Source: Citrus sinensis
Lineage: Eukaryota; Streptophyta; Magnoliopsida; Sapindales; Rutaceae
NCBI RefSeq assembly: GCF_022201045.2
Contig: NC_068556.1
Span: forward strand, 21,805,501-21,869,500
Direction of reading: 5' to 3'
DNA: 64,000 nucleotides
Under the pieces are notes generated by a model, which saw nothing but the letters and a program-made list of their open reading frames with translations, was not told the DNA's origin and made no database searches. Every line of letters starts with the position of its first letter. Within the stretch, counting starts at the first letter, position 1. Position numbers and translations under genes: made by a program. Positions 25,097 to 36,641 of this stretch are shown here, in pieces.

Positions 25097-26547
25097 TCAC
25101 CTAACAAACATAAAGGAGTGACTAAGTAGACTGGTGTTAGGGGAAGTGCTGGGGCTACAAGCCCGGGGCCGGAGACGGAGAAAACGATACACGAAACCGC
25201 CTGCTACAGCTCCAATTGTGGGGCCAATGATATAAATCCATATGTCGCTGAAGTTCCAGGACACAATTGCGGGTCCTAGTGATCTTGCAGGATTCATTGA
25301 TCCTCCGGAAACAGGCCTGAAATATGAAGGCAACAAGTTAAGAAATGAAAAAAAGTGCTTCCAAGAAATAGTCCAATGTTATGTTTCTTGGTACTTACCC
25401 TGTAATAAGCACTGCAAGTCCAATCGCTACTCCGACAACAAATCCTGATAAATTGCCAAACTGCAGTTTTTTTAATTCAAAATCCAAGTTATCAGCATTA
25501 ATCTTTTTCTCTATAAAAAAAAGTATAGAAACTGATTTGAGTCACATTAATGCATGTGGAAAGTTCAGCTTACGCATTGAGCTTCACAGGCCAATGATGC
25601 GGCGAGGAACACAATAATGGAAGTGGCAAGGAGCTCAACCCAGAAGGCAGAAACGCAGTGTTGAGCTGGTCTAGTGATCATGAGATTAGATTTTATGCCA
25701 TACACTAATATTCCAATGTATGTTCCCAACACAGAACCCGCTGTTTGAGCCATTATATAAAATGGAACCTGTTAATTAAGCAAATAATTATCAGTTTCAA
25801 GTTTGTTACTTGATCACTCTTATTAAAGAGTAGAATTTGTGTAATTAATAAAAGTTACCTTCGACAAAGGAAAATGACCGACGACTGCAAAAGCAATAGT
25901 GACGGCAGGATTAACATGTGCACCTGAGATTGGCCCTATACTGTAAACCAAAACGATTATTGTTAGCCCTGCTGTGGCTGCATATTCCAGGAGTCCCACT
26001 TCTCCTCTTGTCAAAACTGTGCTTGCCATGATCCCACACACACACAACATCAATATGAAAGTCCCCACCAGCTCTGCTATAACCTGCATTTTATCAAACT
26101 CTAATCACTTCCTACATATATATTCTGGCAAGGAAATTGTATGCCCGATTCTTGTGCAATGCCTAGAAACGTTCTGAGTTTCAAGCATGTTACCAATTAA
26201 CTTATGCCGCCTCTGTGATTAGAGTCTTACTTAATACGCCTTTACTATAAGATCTTCAAAGTGGTAGATCTTTACTTTGTATACAAAAAGAATGCCTAGG
26301 CCAAATGTGGTTCGTGCCCACAAGAGAAAGATGAAAATTAGAGGCTTATTATTATTATTATTATTATTTTTCTTACCATGCGTGCAGGGTTTAGATCAAT
26401 ATCATGTGGAATGCAGAGTAAACCCTTGTTCCTTATCGACATTGCATTTGAGCCCGTCTCTGGATCATCCCCAGACTGGCCGCTGGTTGATGCACAAGTT
26501 GATATTTCAGAACATGATTGCTTATCAAAACAAGGATTCATTTTCAT
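25097..26547 (-). CDS. NIP7-1: NIP7-1-type nodulin-26-like intrinsic protein (aquaglyceroporin/metalloid channel), 5 exons
   Basis: Minus-strand exons: 26377-26547, 25859-26083, 25574-25768, 25399-25460, 25097-25316, with GT/AG introns and phases giving 290 codons plus stop. The five-exon layout is standard for plant NIPs. The N-terminus is Ser-rich, followed by CIPHDIDLNPARM before helix 1. Loop B has SGAHVNPAV (NPA at 115-117) and loop E GGSMNPARS (NPA at 226-228, filter Arg 229); six membrane helices are visible. The GLLEYAATAGL region (Tyr91) matches the distinctive EYA segment of Arabidopsis NIP7;1, a boric-acid channel expressed in anthers and gated by a tyrosine in this region. The substrate is therefore probably boric acid or glycerol-sized solutes, inferred from orthology. 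IGPISGAH replaces the usual IGHISGAH before the first NPA. Confidence 0.92.
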
Positions 26548-27010
26548 GATCAACCTTTCATTAGCTCTCTTGGAAAATTGATAGGTCAGAAACTTTGAGT
26601 CTTAAATAACGCAGACAAAGAGGTGCAAAGATCATGCACAATATACAAGCTGAATTGTTTCTTGTATGTGATTGATGTATATATACATATAATGGAATTA
26701 ACAAAGTCGGGTATTAATTATTAAAAATAAAACGACAGAATGTGTTTGTTGTTCACACAGTTTTGGCCCCGTGGGATGTTAAGTTTGGAAGGCGATACAA
26801 GTGAGACCTTCAACACAATTCATGTGTTAGCTCTCAAGTGCTGCAATGCAAGAGAGACTAGTTTTCAACTTTTATGCTAACCATTTTGTTCCCAACAATT
26901 AATCTCAGTTTTGGTTAGCTTTACTTATTCTCCTCTTTCTCTGTGTTCATTTTCTTATCATTGTCTTAATGTGCAACTAAAACTGTATCTGGAGCTATTT
27001 TGCTTTATTA
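26548..27010. promoter_or_regulatory. Upstream region of the NIP7-1 gene
   Basis: The 5' UTR and presumed promoter of the aquaporin. A TATA-like run (TATATATACATC on the minus strand) lies near 26675-26690, about 130 bp upstream of the ATG. Confidence 0.4.
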
Positions 27011-27025
27011 AACTTTGAAAAAGGT

Positions 27026-27206
27026 ACCAACAAACGCGTAGATCAACTGGTATATGGTCGTTTTACCTTAATTAAGGTCTTCGGTTTAAGGTTTGGGAAT
27101 GCAGCTGCATTAAATACTTGTTGGGAGAGTTTTGCAGCCCTAGTGGTCGTATTCGACTCGAATCTGAATTAGTCGGGATGGTTTAATATTATAAAAAAAA
27201 AAAAAA
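27026..27206 (+). mobile_element. tRNA-derived SINE with poly(A) tail
   Basis: A 181-bp element flanked by 15-bp target duplications, AACTTTGAAAAAGGT (27011-27025) and AACTTTGAAGAAGGT (27207-27221). It starts ACCAACAAACGCG, with an A box TAGATCAACTGG and a degenerate B box near GGTTTAAGGTT, and ends TTAGTCGGGATGGTTTAATATTATA plus poly(A). The GTTAGTCGGGA...ATGGTTTAA tail is shared with the SINE at 57492-57633. Confidence 0.8.
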
Positions 27207-27221
27207 AACTTTGAAGAAGGT

Positions 27222-28854
27222 CTAGAGTGTTTGGTTGAGGGCTACTTTTACTGGACAATTTTCTTATCATTCTCGTATCAATGTGCAACAAAAAGTAAAT
27301 TCATAAACTCCCCCTTTTATTTAACAACTACAACTTACTAGCTATAAGCTTAATTGTTGCACCTTAAGCCAAGGATATATCGACAATTTAAATTAATATG
27401 ATTATAGCATTTATTATCACATGGCCAAAGGCAGGTCGGGGTTAACTTACATAATTATGTAACAAATATTATTTCAATGAGGATCGTTTGTTATATGCTA
27501 TGTATCATAACAAGGTACCCAGATGCATAGGTAACAGTGAATGTTCTCACCTTAGATCATCACTAATTTGCCTTTTTCAAATTTATTCATTTAATTATTA
27601 TTAATGTTAATAATCTCTGATGATGCTCAATTGACAGTTTATCATATAAGAAGCAGATGTGGTTCAGAACTATAATTCATTTTTTATTAATAAAATTTTC
27701 TTTCATGCCGTTGATGCTTAGCCAAAAACAAGTTTACAACTGTGATGCAAATATAATTCTTTAACATATCATCTAATCTCCTAAAGATTTTGTTTAAATG
27801 AAATTTTTTTAAATGTTGTAGAAAATTTAAAACGAAACTATGAGGATAGAAAGCCACCTCATCACTTTTGACGTGGGCTAACAAATTCATAAGTTTTATA
27901 TATATAGATCCGAAAATGACAATTTGTTAACTTAATCTTTATTTGGTATTGAGGTGTTAAAACTTTAAATTACAGTTGTTATAAAAAAAATTATAACTAT
28001 AAAATAAAAGTTAATAATGTGTAGTGAATGTAACTTTTAAATAATAATTTTAATAAAAAAAATAAAGATATTATCAGTTTTCATGATACAAGCGAGGAAT
28101 CAAATCAATTTAATTTTTAAATCAGAGCTGGTATAGTATTTATCAAATATGCTATTGCAACAACTACTACACAATCTTAATACGGCCTTATTCTAAACTA
28201 AAGTGTTGGAATCAGTATCTGTTGCAAGTTATGACGATAGTGTTGTTCCAACTACCGAGAATATATGACAGAAGATTGTTCTGTAATCGACTCAAATTGG
28301 CCATTTCCTGACTCTTTCAAATGGGACCGACATCTTTATGCCATTAGAAGATAATGCTTACAAATATAGTAATCCGAATCACAATTATTCTTAAAATATC
28401 TTCAGTTTCGTCACTTCCAGGAAAAAAGGAAGAGGAAAAGATTAGTGCGTGTTGGGTGGCTTATAAGGATTCTGGTGCGGGAGCATGTGGACTATCAATT
28501 TCTTGTGCTGCATGAAAGCTCTGGTCAAGAACCTTTGCCCGTTATTGGGATTGATTGAAACCTAACATGTGAAACACCTTCCTCTCTGTGGATTGGCTCC
28601 ATTGAGTACACTGTCACTTTTCCTGTGTCAACATTAACAAATATCTTCTAATAAAATAGCTCACAAAGCAAATAAAATAAACATGACTAAGGAGGGAATT
28701 ACATGTAGAAATGATGTGTACCCCAAACTAAGTTTACTAGACTGCTGGGCTGCACGAAATCACAATAACTAAAGTTTTTACCTTGACAACTAATTGCTCA
28801 TGTTATCTAATCCACCTATGCTTAATGCTTAATTACTTTTTCTTGACAGTTAAA
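27222..28854. other. Intergenic
   Basis: AT-rich DNA with no recognisable gene, RNA or bounded element. Confidence 0.5.
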
Positions 28855-29150
28855 CAGGGGCGGAGCTCAGGGAAAAATTCTATGGGGGCCAAATTTGAGC
28901 TTCTAATTTTTATATTATTATATATTAGAGAATTAGTGAACTTTAGTGGGTTTGGCTGATTTGTTTCTTATTATTTTGATGCTATCATTAGTTGACTTAA
29001 CGGTAAAATTATAATATTATCTAATTTATTAACTTTATACATTAATTGTGCAGGGGCTAATATGAACATTTTACACTAACTTTTTATATTTTATTTATAA
29101 ACTCTAAATTTTTTTAAAATTATGCAGGGGACATGGCACCCTCTTGTCTT
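28855..29150. mobile_element. Possible truncated MITE (CAGGGGCGGAGC type)
   Basis: Begins ACAGGGGCGGAGCTCAGGG...GGGGGCC, the start of a common plant MITE family whose members end in the complement (...GCTCCGCCCCTG). Here the right side reads GGGGACATGGCACCCTCTTG and lacks a proper inverted end, so it is either 3'-truncated or misjudged. Confidence 0.35.
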
Positions 29151-30458
29151 ATACTAATTGGCATAAAAGTAACAACATGGTTCCAAATTATCAAAAGATT
29201 TCCAAAGTTACTATGCATATATGTTTATCTAACCTTTTTTTTTTTTGGGCTGAAAAAGTTTTTCTAACCATTTATAACATGAGAAGATTGCAAAAATGGA
29301 AAACCTGTGGGCTAAATTCCAGCCAGGATCTCCAGCATGCGGGCTCAAAATGATTTGTTATTGGGCTTAATAAGAGGCCAGTGGGCTTCATAAATAAGTA
29401 ATAAAAATAAAATTGGGAGAATTGAAGGAGCGGAAAGATTCAGAAATGGTAATGAGTAGAGGAGGAGAAAAAGAGACAAGTGTGGTAAACGGGAAAAGGA
29501 AAGCCAAGCCCGGTCACCATTAAATTTATATCGTGGGTATGTAAGTTGGCACTTTCTGCTCGTTCTGTCCTTTGTCCATTAATGGAATTTTGGAACGAAA
29601 GCTCTAGTGAATGTGAACTGAATTTGGACTCAACTTTCTATTTGGCTTTGACCTTCTTCGGTTACCGATCGAAGGAATGTACAATTACATGAAATACAAA
29701 CGTTCCTTTCTCGATCATCTTCTTTCGACAATTGCTTTTAGTTTCTTTCACATTTCCAGACATAATTTGCTTTATTTAATAAATCATGAGTTGATAAAAA
29801 GCTGAAAGACTTTACAAAATCATGACATGGTCTATCAATGCCAATAAATGAGTTATCAATTACCGAAAATGTAGTAGTTTATATAGTATTCTAATAGTCC
29901 TATAAAAAATTTTAAGTGTAAATTTCTACAGGTTTTAAAATATGGATTTGAGCCATACATTATCGTCTATCTATTATTTACTACTTTACTGTAACTAGTT
30001 ATTGCATAGTAGCTGACCTTTCTTTTTATGAAAAATGAATCAACATAACATCCGTAGCATCAAATTAAAAAGATATAGCTGTTATTATCATCATTTTTAT
30101 AGTTGACATGTCGAATACAAGGGTCCTGCTATGTTAACAAACACGTATGGCCGTACGAGTTATATATAATATAAGTGTGTATAAATATTTGTATGTTAGG
30201 ATGATGAGTTTCATAATTTTGATTACTTTCTGCCTAATCACTTTCCTTAATTTTAATAAGTTTTACCTAAAAATGACCATACTTAGCTTATTTATAATTT
30301 ATTTTCAGTTGACTCGATCTTATCACTATAAACATTATTATAGAATCAATTCCTTACGGCCCGTCCCTCTTCATTTATATTAATTACTAGTTAAAGAATA
30401 AACGAATCTCCCTAATAACTACTTTTAGTCAATTAATTGATCAGCACAAGCTATTATT
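29151..30458. other. Intergenic
   Basis: AT-rich spacer up to the copia insertion; nothing recognisable. Confidence 0.45.
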
Positions 30459-30463
30459 TAAAT

Positions 30464-31167
30464 TGTAAGAGAGATTGTAACATTTTTAATATTTGGTTTG
30501 ATATTCTGGACAAAAACGGTTTGCTGTTTATGGAGAAAACGGCTAACCGTTTAACTCCAGAGAGCATGTTTTATGGTTTAGAGAAAATGGCTCACCGTTT
30601 ATGGAGAAAACGGCTAACCGTTTAACTCCAGAGAGCATGTTTTATGGTCTAGAGAAAACGGCTCACCGGTTATTGAGAAAACGGTTAACCGTTTATGTAC
30701 AGAGGGCAACATATTTGACATTTTAGAATAAAACGGCTCACCTTTTATTGAGAAAACGGTTAACCGTTTATTTCCAGAAAGGCGTCAACTGGAAAACGGT
30801 TGACAAGCTTGAAAATTTCAAGTGTTAATCGTTGCAAATTCAAACCAAAAGAGTTTTTTTTTAAGAAGTACCATTTCGAATGGTTGCATTCTTTTGAATT
30901 AACATCTTCTTCATAAAAGAAATATACACATTTTGGTAATATCATCAGATTTTGCAGGTTTCATATATGTTCTGGAAATACAATCTTATTTGCTAGAGAT
31001 TGTATTCAGGATTTGATATATCTTGGGGGTAATTTGCCATTAATACTTTATAGCAAACCAAGATTGGAAAGGGCAAATAAAACCTTAAAGGAAAGTGTGC
31101 AAACACGTCTCAAATCCTAAGAAATTTTCTTTGTTCTTTGCCTCCATATTCTTATTACTCTTTAACA
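30464..31167 (+). repeat. 5' LTR (704 bp)
   Basis: TG...CA ends. Contains a tandem duplication of about 71 bp (30526-30596 and 30597-30667) that is absent from the 3' LTR. Many AACGG/CCGTT cores, often as AACGGTTAACCGTT palindromes, lie between 30515 and 30800. Confidence 0.93.
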
Positions 31168-31191
31168 ATCTTTAAGGTTTTATATATACAA

Positions 31192-34100
31192 ATGGAGGCT
31201 GAGAAGTGTTTGACATCATTTCTGAATCCTAGTGTCCATCTCGATCGTTTTGATGGAACTAATTTCACTCGTTGGAAGGAAAAATTGTTCTTTCTTCTTA
31301 CTGTTCTTAAAGTGGCATATGTTCTTGATCCGAAATTGGAACCATTTCCAGAACCAAGAGAAGATGATACCGAAGTTGTTAAGGCTGCAAGAAAACATCG
31401 TGAAGATGATGAATTGATGTGCCGAGGTCACATATTCAATACGCTTTCTGACAGGTTATATGATCTATACAATTCTATGACTTCTCCGGTGGAAATTTGG
31501 AATGCTCTTGAGTACAAATACAAAACGGAGAAAGAAGGTACCGACAAATTTCTTGTATCTAAATATTTTGATTTTATTATGGTAGATACAAAATCCATTC
31601 TTGATCAAATACATGAGTTACAAATTATTGTTGCTAAGCTTCGAGAGTTAAAAGTTGAAATTTCTGAATCATTTCAAGTTGGGGCTATTATTGCTAAATT
31701 GCCTCAAAGTTGGAATGATTATAGAAAGAAACTCCTTCATAGTAAAGAGAACATAACTTTAGAAGAATTGCAAAAACACTTGGTAATTGAAGAAGAGACT
31801 AGGTCTCGCGAATCCAAGGATAAGCATGATTCTACTAAAGTTAATGTTGTTGAAGTTAGTAAATTCTCAAAGAATTTTAAAGTCAAGAATGACAAGAAAT
31901 TCAAAAAGTCCAGCACACAAAATTTTTCTGGAAATTGTTTCTTTTGTGGTAAGAAAGGACATCGCCAAAGTGATTGCAGATTCAAGAAGAAAAAGGAAGA
32001 AGTGAATTCCCATAAAGCTAATGTGATTGAAAACAAATCTGAAGAGATTTGTGCTATGGTTTCTGAAATGCAAATTGGCATGATTACAAAAACAAATATG
32101 GCTGAAACTAAGTCCTATGATTGGTGGCTCGATTCGGCTGCAACAATTCATGTTTGTAATGATAAGAAATTTTTCTTATCATACAAAGAAGAAACGGAAG
32201 GACAAATAGTTCTCATGGGGAACAATAATACAGCCATAGTAGCAGGGAAAGGAGTAGTTGAGATCAACTTCACTTCTGGAAAGAAAGTCACATTGTATAA
32301 TGTCTTTCATGTACCTTCCGTTAGGAAGAATCTTATTTCTGCTAGTTGTATGTGTAAGCATGAGCTTAAGATTGTGCTTGAGGATAATACTTGTATTGTG
32401 TCAAAGAATGGATTATTTGTTGAGAAAGGGTATTCTTGTGATGAAATGTACAAACTCAGCATTAATAATAATAATATCAACTTAGCTTATATTGTTGAGT
32501 CTTGTGATGTTTGGCATGCTAGATTAGCACATTTGAACTTTAGATCTTTGAAATACATGTCTAAGCATGATTTGATTAATTGCAATGATGTTAAAGGTCA
32601 TAAGTGTGAAATCTGCATCCAAGCTAAATTAACTAAGAAACATTTTCCTAAAGCTGAACGAAATACTCAAATATTGGATTTAATACATATCGATATTTGT
32701 GAGTATAATGGCATGTTAACAAGAGGAGGTAAGATGTACTTTATCACTTTTATTGATGATTGTTCTAGATACACTTATGTGTATTTACTTAGAACAAAAA
32801 ATGAAGCTTTTGATAAATTTAAAATTTTCAAAGCTGAAGTTGATAACCAAAAAGATAAGAAAATCAAAATGGTTCGTAGTGATAGAGGTGGTGAATATTT
32901 CTCAATTGAATTTAATAATTATTGTGAAGAAGTTAGAATTATTCACCAAAGATCAGCTCCATTTACTCCTCAACAAAATGGTTTGGCTGAAAGGAAGAAT
33001 AGGATCTTCACGGATATGATAAATTCCATGATCCTTAATGCAAAACTACCAAAGAATTTGTGGGGGGAAACATTACTCACTGCATGTCATATTCATAACA
33101 GAATTACATCTTTGAAAACACATATATCTCCTTATGAAATTTGGAAAGGAAGAAAACCAAACTTGATGTATTTAAGGGTCTGGAGTTGTTTAGCTTTTTA
33201 TAAAATACATGACCCTAAGTCATCAAAGTTGAGTGCTAGAGGTATAAAAAGTGTTTTCGTAGGATATGCTGAAAATTCCAAGGCTTAGGTTGTTAGATTT
33301 AGATTCTAATATGATTGTGGAATCTAGATATGTTGAATTTATTGAGAATAAATTTCAACATGATTATAATATTGAATTAGAATCAAGTATTGATCAACCA
33401 TGTGTTAATACTCCTAGTACCTCCACTAATAATAATAAAAGGAAAGAGTCTATGACATCTTTCGAACCAAGGAGGTGTCAACGTGAAAAGAAAGAAAAGA
33501 GTTTAGCTCCGGATTTTATTTCATCACAAGCACTACTCTTCTTGGTTGAAGGGGATAGAAAGAATGTACTTAACAAAGTACCATTGTTGTTAAATATTGA
33601 AAAAGATCCAAAGACATTTAGCGAGGCTATGTCTTCTAGAGACGCTTCTTTTTGGAGAGAGGCGGTAAATGATGAAATTGATTCAATTATATCGAATCAA
33701 ACATGGGTCTTGGTTGATCTTCCTCCAGGATCTAAACCAATTAGCAGCAAATGGGTATTTAGAAGAAAGTACAATAGTGATGGTTCTTTGCAAACTTTTA
33801 AAGCTAGATTAGTAGCCAAAGGGTTTAAGCAAAGAAATGATATTGATTATTTCGATACATATGCTCCGGTAGCTAGGTTAACTTCTATAAGAGTGCTATT
33901 TGCAATTGCTTCATTGAACAATTTGTATGTGCATCAAATGGATGTTAAAACAGCTTTTCTTAATGGTGATCTTGATGAAGAAATCTATATGGAACAACCT
34001 GAGGGATTTATTTTGCCTGGAAATGAGAAAAAGGTATGCAAATTAGTCAAATCTCTTTATGGCTTAAAGCAAGCACCAAAACAATGGCATGAGAAGTTTG

Positions 34101-35179
34101 ATTCGGTAATTTTATCACATGATTTTAAGCATAATAATGCTGATAAATGTGTATATTTTAAATTTACGAATGATATTGGTGTGATTATATGCTTGTATGT
34201 TGATGACTTGCTTATCTTTGGAACTAATATGCAAGGAGTAGATGATACAAAGAAGTATTTAACTTCACAATTTAAGATGAAAGATCTTGGTGAAGTAGAT
34301 ACTATCTTAGGTATCAAAGTGAATAAACATAGTGGGGGTTACTCGTTATGTCAATCTCATTATATAGAGAAAGTGCTTCTTAAATTCAATTATTTAAAAT
34401 TTAAAGAAGCTAATACCCCATATGATTCTAGTATTAAATTACTAGAGAATTCAGGCCGAGTAGTAGCACAACTAGAATATGCTAGTGCTATTGGTAGCTT
34501 GATGTATGCTATGCATTGTACGAGGCCTGATATAGCATTTGCAGTTTGCAAAATGTCAAGATTCACGAGTAACCCTAGCGTTGAACACTGGAAAGTAATT
34601 GGTAGGATACTTGGTTATCTTAAAAAGACCATTAATTTGGGTTTGTTTTATAATGATTATCCTGAAGTACTAGAAGGATATTCAGATGCTAGTTGGGTAA
34701 CTAATACAAGAGATAATAAATCCACTTCTGGTTGGATTTTTACAATTGCTGGAGGAGCGGTTTCTTGGGCTTCAAAGAAACAAACGTGCATAACACATTC
34801 AACAATGGAAAGTGAGTTTATAGCACTTGCGGCTGCAGGCAAAGAAGCAGAATGGCTGAGAAATTTATTGTTTGATATAATGTTGTGGCCACAGCCGATG
34901 CCATCTATTTCTTTGTACTGTGATAGTGAAGCTACATTGTCTAGAGTTTATAATAAAGTATATAATGGAAAGTCTAGACATATTAGCTTGAGACATAAAT
35001 ATGTGAAACAATTAATAGCAGATGGTGTTATTAATATTGTTTATGTTAGGACTAATAAGAACCTAGCAGATCCTTTAACAAAAGGTCTTTCAAGAGACTT
35101 AGTTAAGGATACATCTTTTGGAATGAGATTGAAACCTTTACATAATAAAGTCACCAAAGACGGTAACCCAACTATGTAG
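31192..35179 (+). pseudogene. Copia gag-pol polyprotein gene, frameshifted
   Basis: The gag ATG is at 31192; earlier in-frame codons are inside the LTR. Gag has the UBN2-like [17 protein letters not shown] start and a CCHC knuckle, CFFCGKKGHRQSDC, near 31937. The protease motif reads WWLDSAAT, so the usual D-S/T-G has Ala in place of Gly. Next come the pre-integrase segment (WHARLAHLNF), the integrase with HIDI, DRGGEY and APFTPQQNGLAERKN, then a stop at 33286-33288. The frame continues in another phase through reverse transcriptase (KARLVAKGF, MDVKTAFLNGDL, LYVDDLL near 34197) and RNase H (YSDASW, THSTMESEF), ending at 35179. The shift looks like loss of two bases near 33287. Family Ty1/copia is certain; the lineage is not. 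Confidence 0.93.
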
Positions 35180-35681
35180 TAGTTATACCACTACTCCATA
35201 GTTAAATGGGTAATAACAAGTTGTTGTTATGTGACTGGTTTGGCACCGAGTAATAAATAATCCCATTCGAGAGTTTCGGTGTAAATAGCTACGAGGTTGA
35301 GGTTGAGTATTTACTCTTAATGAAGTTCAAGTCTTATAGTAGCTAAAGACATGATTTGAAACTTCACCTAAGTGAACATAAGAAATGGTGCCGTTTCTAA
35401 CAAGGTAATTGTTTAATCTTGTAAATGTTCATGAATCCAAGATAGAGCACAAGGCCGGAATAGTGCTAACTATTGGAACACAACTTTGAAATCTGGGATA
35501 GCTTATATGTGATGTATCTCCGGTATTTACTTAAGAGACAAAGTTTAATGCTTAGCACACTATTGTCTTGTAAATGCTTTGAAATACACTCACTAATTAA
35601 AGGTTAAAATCGAAAGATACCTTTTTGTATGTATAAGTTGATCATTAATAAATCTGAAAAATATTACAATCTAGTGGGGAT
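35180..35681 (+). other. Copia 3' untranslated segment and polypurine tract
   Basis: Noncoding DNA between the pol stop codon and the 3' LTR. It ends with AATCTAGTGGGGAT just before the LTR, a plausible short polypurine tract. Confidence 0.6.
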
Positions 35682-36313
35682 TGTAAGAGAGATTGTAACA
35701 TTTTTAATCTTTGGTTTGATATTATGGACAAAAACGGTTTGCCGTTTATGGAGAAAACGGCTAACCGTTTAACTCCAGAGAGCATGTTTTATGGTCTAGA
35801 GAAAACGGCTCACCGGTTATTGAGAAAACGGTTAACCGTTTATGTACAGAGGGCAACATATTTGACATTCTGGAATAAAACGGCTCACCGTTTATTGAGA
35901 AAACGGTTAACCGTTTATTTTCAGAAAGGCGTCAACTGGAAAACGGTTGACAAGCTTGAAAATTTCAAGTGTTAATCGTTGCAAATTCAAACCAAAAGAG
36001 TTTTTTTTAAGAAGTACCATTTCGAATGGTTGCATTCTTTTGAATTAACATCTTCTTCATAAAAGAAATATACACATTTTGGTAATATCATCAGATTTTG
36101 CAGGTTTCATATATGTTCTGGAAATACAATCTTATTTGCTAGAGATTGTATTCAGAATTTGATATATCTTGGGGGTAATTTGCCATTAATACTCTATAAC
36201 AAACCAAGATTGGAGAGGGCAAATAAAACCTTAAAGGAAAGTGTGCAAACACGTCTCAAATCCTAAGAAATTTTTTTTGTTCTTTGCCTCCATATTCTTA
36301 TTATTCTTTAACA
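35682..36313 (+). repeat. 3' LTR (632 bp)
   Basis: Nearly identical to the 5' LTR except for single-base differences and the missing 71-bp duplication. It keeps the AACGGTTAACCGTT palindromes. Followed by target duplication TAAAT. Confidence 0.93.
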
Positions 36314-36641
36314 TAAATAGCCAATAAATTCTCTTATCATGAATGTAATTGTTTCAAGAAGTTAACCGAATATCCTCATTTATATATATGCTCAGAAGGT
36401 GCTTATAAGTATAATATATATAAAAGCATGTGCCACAATTTGTGCTAATAAAACAGTCAGCTTTTTATTATTAAATCTATCAAACTTTCGGATTTTACTG
36501 CAACTTGATATTGAAATATTACATGGGTGGGATCATGACAAAGCTACCATGATCGTTTATTGAGGTTGTGAGCTGTAACAAGCATAAATAAATAATACAG
36601 ATCATACAATCGTATCAATGATATGATATTCGATATTCTTT

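Larger units (their letters stand above)
30464..36313 (+). mobile_element. Complete Ty1/copia LTR retrotransposon with a frameshift
   Basis: A 5850-bp element with two LTRs (TGTAAGAG...CTTTAACA) and 5-bp target duplication TAAAT (30459-30463 and 36314-36318). Domain order is gag, protease, integrase, reverse transcriptase, RNase H, which defines Ty1/copia. The LTRs differ at few positions apart from a 71-bp duplication in the left one, so the insertion is young. The coding region is broken once near 33287. A short purine tract (GTGGGGA) precedes the right LTR, but no standard tRNA-Met primer site follows the left LTR. Right end is about 330 bp from the 3' end of the EDGP-like gene at 36642. 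Confidence 0.95.

Noticed and set aside
31138-31191. Extension of the copia gag frame into the 5' LTR
   Set aside because: It relies on a TTG codon inside the LTR; the first ATG is at 31192.
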